Assembly: GCA_002309295.1 (NCBI GenBank)
Contig: DBXF01000044.1
Location: 15,370-30,646 of the forward strand
DNA: 15,277 nucleotides
Reading direction: 5' to 3'
From: Bacteroidales bacterium UBA1219
GTDB lineage: Bacteria; Bacteroidota; Bacteroidia; Bacteroidales; P3
Below the pieces are notes generated by a model. The model saw nothing but the letters and a program-made list of their open reading frames with translations, ran no database searches and was not told the origin of the DNA. This document shows, in pieces, positions 12,920-15,277 of the stretch (positions are counted from its first letter, which is position 1; each line of letters opens with the position of its first letter). The position numbers and the translations under genes are program-made.

Positions 12920-13438
12920 TCAGGCCACGTCGACATTCTCGTTCTCTTCCTCGGTACGATTTTTAGAGCGTTTCTCTTTGAAGAGACGCTCTATTCCTTT
13001 TAGTACCCAGTTGATGAAAAGGATGAATCCCAGCGCGATGTCAGCCTCACGCCACATGCCATAGCCACAGAGGCAGCCTACTCCCGCCGAACACCAGATG
13101 GTGGCGGCGGAGCTGAGACCCTGGATGTTGACACCATTCTTGATGATGACGCCGGCGCCGAGGAAGCCGATGCCTGTCACCACCTGCGAGAGGACACGCA
13201 AATTGTCATTGTTGACCAATCCGCCGTTGGCGACGGCAGTCATGATGATCGACTCGGAGATAAGGATATAGATACAGGCGCCTACTGCCACCAGCGAGTT
13301 GGTGGTGAGGCCGCCATGGCGGTGACGTATTTCACGCTCGGCGCCAATCAGCGCTCCTGCCAGCAGGGCGCAAGCCAGACGTAATACGAAAGTAGTTAGC
13401 GGCATAATGAGTTGTTTTGATTCTATTATATTTATCAT
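12920..13438 (-). CDS. MgtC/SapB-family membrane protein
   Basis: 172 residues from the ATG at 13436-13438; a TTG one codon earlier or a Met at 13405 are alternative starts. Conserved MgtC features: LLAGALIGAEREIRHRHGGL (near 26-45), TNSLVAVGA (near 46-54), GIGFLGAGVIIKNG (about 90-103) and LSSAATIWCSAGVGCLCG (about 108-125), with about five hydrophobic segments and a charged tail (KEKRSKNRTEEENENVD). The family is linked to Mg2+ limitation and to F-type ATPase regulation in Salmonella; most bacterial members have no assigned role, so no gene symbol is given. Its ATG shares one base with the TGA of the upstream gene (TGATG), indicating translational coupling. Confidence 0.92.
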   Translation of the reverse strand: MINIIESKQLIMPLTTFVLRLACALLAGALIGAEREIRHRHGGLTTNSLVAVGACIYILISESIIMTAVANGGLVNNDNLRVLSQVVTGIGFLGAGVIIKNGVNIQGLSSAATIWCSAGVGCLCGYGMWREADIALGFILFINWVLKGIERLFKEKRSKNRTEEENENVDVA

Positions 13439-14994
13439 CAATTAATTACTAGCGACACGCGTCGGCGCAGCTGCTGCCTACGTCCTGCAGCGTTGTAGGC
13501 GTCGACCACAATCATGTAGTTGCCACGTGCACAACGCGAGCCGGCATCGTCAGTGCCATCCCATGCCACCACCCCCTCACAGCCCAGAAGGGCGGCACGC
13601 GTCAGGTGGCGCACCAGGCGTCCATGGGCATCGAAGACAGTGATATCGCACGACAAATCGCAGTTGTTCAGCGAGTAAGCAATATTCGTCAAGTCGTTGT
13701 ATCCGTCGCCGTCGGGCGAAAAAAGTGTAGGCTCGACAGTAAAATCGTTGTCCACGAAAAGGAACTCGTGCGACTGTGAGTTTTTGGCTGTCGGGGTGCC
13801 GAAACCCGAAAGCGAAGAAGCTGAATACCAGTTGTTCGCATCGTTGGTGGCAGCATCGGGCGATCGGCGCTCCAGCGCTACGCCCTCCACATCGTTCAGC
13901 AGGTTGCTATGCATTGAGGCGGAATAGTCGAAGCGGTCGAGCACCACGGTGTCGGGCTTCGTCAGCATGACGGTGCCTGCGGCATCGGGATAGGAAGGCA
14001 TCGCACTGACTTCGAAGAGCTTGGAAGGCTGCTGCACGGTGTAGTTCGAAGCCACAAACTGCCTGTCGGTGGTCACCACGGCATAGTCGTGAGGCATCAG
14101 CATCCCCTCGTTGGCGAAGGGATAAAGGAGTGAGACCGACTCGCCATCGAATCGTGCCAAACGCAAGTCATTCAGCGGAATAACACTGTCAGTGCGGTTA
14201 TATATCTCCACATAATCCACCCCACCAGTCGTCGGATTAAACAGCACCTCGTTGACCACCACGTCGCCAGGGTGGAGACTATAAACAACAGGAAGAGGAG
14301 GCAATGTTCTATTGATGCCTATATCGTCAAGATAAAAACGATCCCCTCTGGAAGGTGTATACATACAGCACCATCCGAAAAAAGCACTGTCAGGTATACT
14401 AGTTCCTTCAATGAGTTGTCCACCTCCCAAAAATACATAATGGGGAACGATACCACTACATACCGTATCTCCCCAAACTTCAACAGTAGACTTATTAATC
14501 AGCAGCACCTTCATTCTTAACGACAGAGGTGTCCGTGTTAAAGAATTACCACAAAAGAACAAACGTTCTCTATCTTGGTACAATGCAATACGTTTATGGG
14601 AATCTGAATAACGGTCTAGAATTGCTAATGCCAGATATTGACTACTATAAGGCAAATCATCAATATTAGAATACAATGCCACCATGGCCATATTATTAAC
14701 GGAGGGAGAATAGCCAAACTTAATCCAGAATTCCCAGCTAATAGTGTCCGTTCTAGGCATTGCGAAATGAAACAGGAGTTGTGATAACGAAACTTCAGAC
14801 ACCTCAGAAAACAATTGCAACTGATTGTTGCTGTTGACACGGAAGTCGGCGGTGTCGCCTGTCCAGGTGGGATTGTGGGTGAAATCGCCGTCGCTGAAAT
14901 CTTCCCACACCTGCGCATGTGCCGTCAGCGACAACAGCACGAAAAAGAGAAGGGCTATATGGGCAGAACGCAGTGTCATGGCAACGTATTTCAT
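13438..14994 (-). CDS. Secreted lamin-tail-domain protein with FlgD-like C-terminus
   Basis: A 518-residue surface or extracellular protein. Signal peptide 1-28 (core IALLFFVLLSLTAHA). Residues about 29-230 look like a concanavalin/LamG-type beta-sandwich (WEDFSDGDF at 30-38, ISWEFWIKF at 85-93, FYLDDIGI at 220-227). A lamin-tail domain spans about 243-403 (VVVNEVLFNP, YVEIYNRTD, VALERRSPD, NNWYSAS). A FlgD-type Ig-like end spans 420-518 (FSPDGDGYNDL, VAWDGTDDAGSRCARGNYMIVVDA). Such proteins are typical of Bacteroidota; the substrate is unknown. Base composition shifts inside the gene: about 14280-14820 (residues about 58-238) is AT-rich while both ends are GC-rich. Translationally coupled to the mgtC-family gene. 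Confidence 0.92.
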   Translation of the reverse strand: MKYVAMTLRSAHIALLFFVLLSLTAHAQVWEDFSDGDFTHNPTWTGDTADFRVNSNNQLQLFSEVSEVSLSQLLFHFAMPRTDTISWEFWIKFGYSPSVNNMAMVALYSNIDDLPYSSQYLALAILDRYSDSHKRIALYQDRERLFFCGNSLTRTPLSLRMKVLLINKSTVEVWGDTVCSGIVPHYVFLGGGQLIEGTSIPDSAFFGWCCMYTPSRGDRFYLDDIGINRTLPPLPVVYSLHPGDVVVNEVLFNPTTGGVDYVEIYNRTDSVIPLNDLRLARFDGESVSLLYPFANEGMLMPHDYAVVTTDRQFVASNYTVQQPSKLFEVSAMPSYPDAAGTVMLTKPDTVVLDRFDYSASMHSNLLNDVEGVALERRSPDAATNDANNWYSASSLSGFGTPTAKNSQSHEFLFVDNDFTVEPTLFSPDGDGYNDLTNIAYSLNNCDLSCDITVFDAHGRLVRHLTRAALLGCEGVVAWDGTDDAGSRCARGNYMIVVDAYNAAGRRQQLRRRVSLVIN

Positions 14995-15029
14995 TCAAAC
15001 ACAAGCACAACGGCATAGACAAAAAAATA

Positions 15030-15061
15030 TTGTTACAGGATAAATATTTTTAGTACCTTTG
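15030..15061 (+). promoter_or_regulatory. Predicted promoter of the M16 peptidase gene
   Basis: TTG (15030-15032), a 21-base spacer and TACCTTTG (15054-15061). Transcription would start near 15068, about 17 bases before the ATG. No matching promoter is seen for the divergent gene at 14994. Confidence 0.65.
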
Positions 15062-15084
15062 CAAAAAACAAGTATTTGCTTAAT

Positions 15085-15277
15085 ATGAAGAAAATCGTTG
15101 TAACACTGATGTTTGCACTGGCTATGCCTTTGTGCATGCTGGCGCAGGAGCCGCTGAAAGTATCTACATTCTACTTGGACAACGGACTGAAAGTGATCAT
15201 CGCCGAGGAGCACTCTGCCCCGAAAATCTTCGGTGCCGTCATCGTCCACGCCGGCAGCAAGAACGAAGACACTGCCG
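15085..15277 (+). CDS. M16-family zinc peptidase, N-terminal fragment (runs off window)
   Basis: 64 codons are visible. Signal peptide: MKKIVVTLMFALAMPLCMLAQ. Then VSTFYLDNGLKVIIAEEHSAPKIFGAV and VHAGSKNEDTA (quoted as two pieces), the standard opening of an M16 (pitrilysin/processing-peptidase-like) domain: 'LdNGLkVi...s.p.v...v.v.aGs..E'. The HxxEH zinc motif would follow beyond the window edge, so whether this is the active or inactive subunit cannot be told. Periplasmic location is inferred from the signal peptide. Confidence 0.88.
   Translation, partial: MKKIVVTLMFALAMPLCMLAQEPLKVSTFYLDNGLKVIIAEEHSAPKIFGAVIVHAGSKNEDTA

Overview
The window looks like a Bacteroidales (Bacteroidota) chromosome. 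Evidence: several promoters with the Bacteroidota -7 element TAnnTTTG and an upstream TTG/TTTG; start codons preceded by A/T-rich sequence rather than Shine-Dalgarno motifs; a fused RibBA; adjacent pyrB-pyrI; a lamin-tail secreted protein with a FlgD-like C-terminus; and RHS-type fragments. GC content is mosaic: one 60-base line inside pyrB counts to about 65% GC, while one inside the gene at 3635-4036 counts to about 23%.

Layout. (1) 1-4438 is an accessory island bracketed by a direct repeat of the gpmA 3' end: a 130-bp remnant at 111-240 matches 4440-4569 of intact gpmA, with 16 mismatches and no gaps. The island holds an AAA ATPase with a DUF4143/PD-(D/E)XK-like C-terminus (688-2037, +), a secreted protein (2200-2703, -), two decayed RHS fragments (2758-2937 and 3400-3525, -) next to two AT-rich small genes that resemble orphan immunity genes (2994-3374 and 3635-4036), and a palindrome-rich intergenic element (4161-4285). 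(2) 4439-8611 is a minus-strand housekeeping cluster, in transcription order: coiled-coil protein, zapA, a structured RNA that is probably 6S RNA, rny, lgt, gpmA. A promoter sits at 8581-8611 and a strong terminator at 4383-4421. (3) 8693-9904 is ribBA (-), followed by a small AT-rich lipoprotein gene (10183-10641, -). (4) 10813-12916 (+) is a pyrimidine operon: promoter, 30-codon leader ORF, pause-type hairpin, U-tract and terminator, then pyrB, pyrI and a four-helix membrane protein. (5) 12920-14994 (-) is a lamin-tail secreted protein with a downstream MgtC-family gene; the two overlap by one base. (6) 15085 to the end (+) is the start of an M16-family peptidase gene.

How the parts work together. 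PyrB and PyrI form the catalytic and regulatory chains of aspartate transcarbamoylase. The leader before pyrB has the arrangement of the enterobacterial pyrBI UTP-sensed attenuator and is the most interesting functional prediction here. The zapA-rny-lgt-gpmA group mixes division, RNA decay, lipoprotein maturation and glycolysis, and is probably co-transcribed at least from lgt into gpmA (ATGA overlap). The island is best read as the graveyard of an RHS polymorphic-toxin locus. No RNA gene other than the 6S candidate, no CRISPR array and no recognisable transposase was seen.
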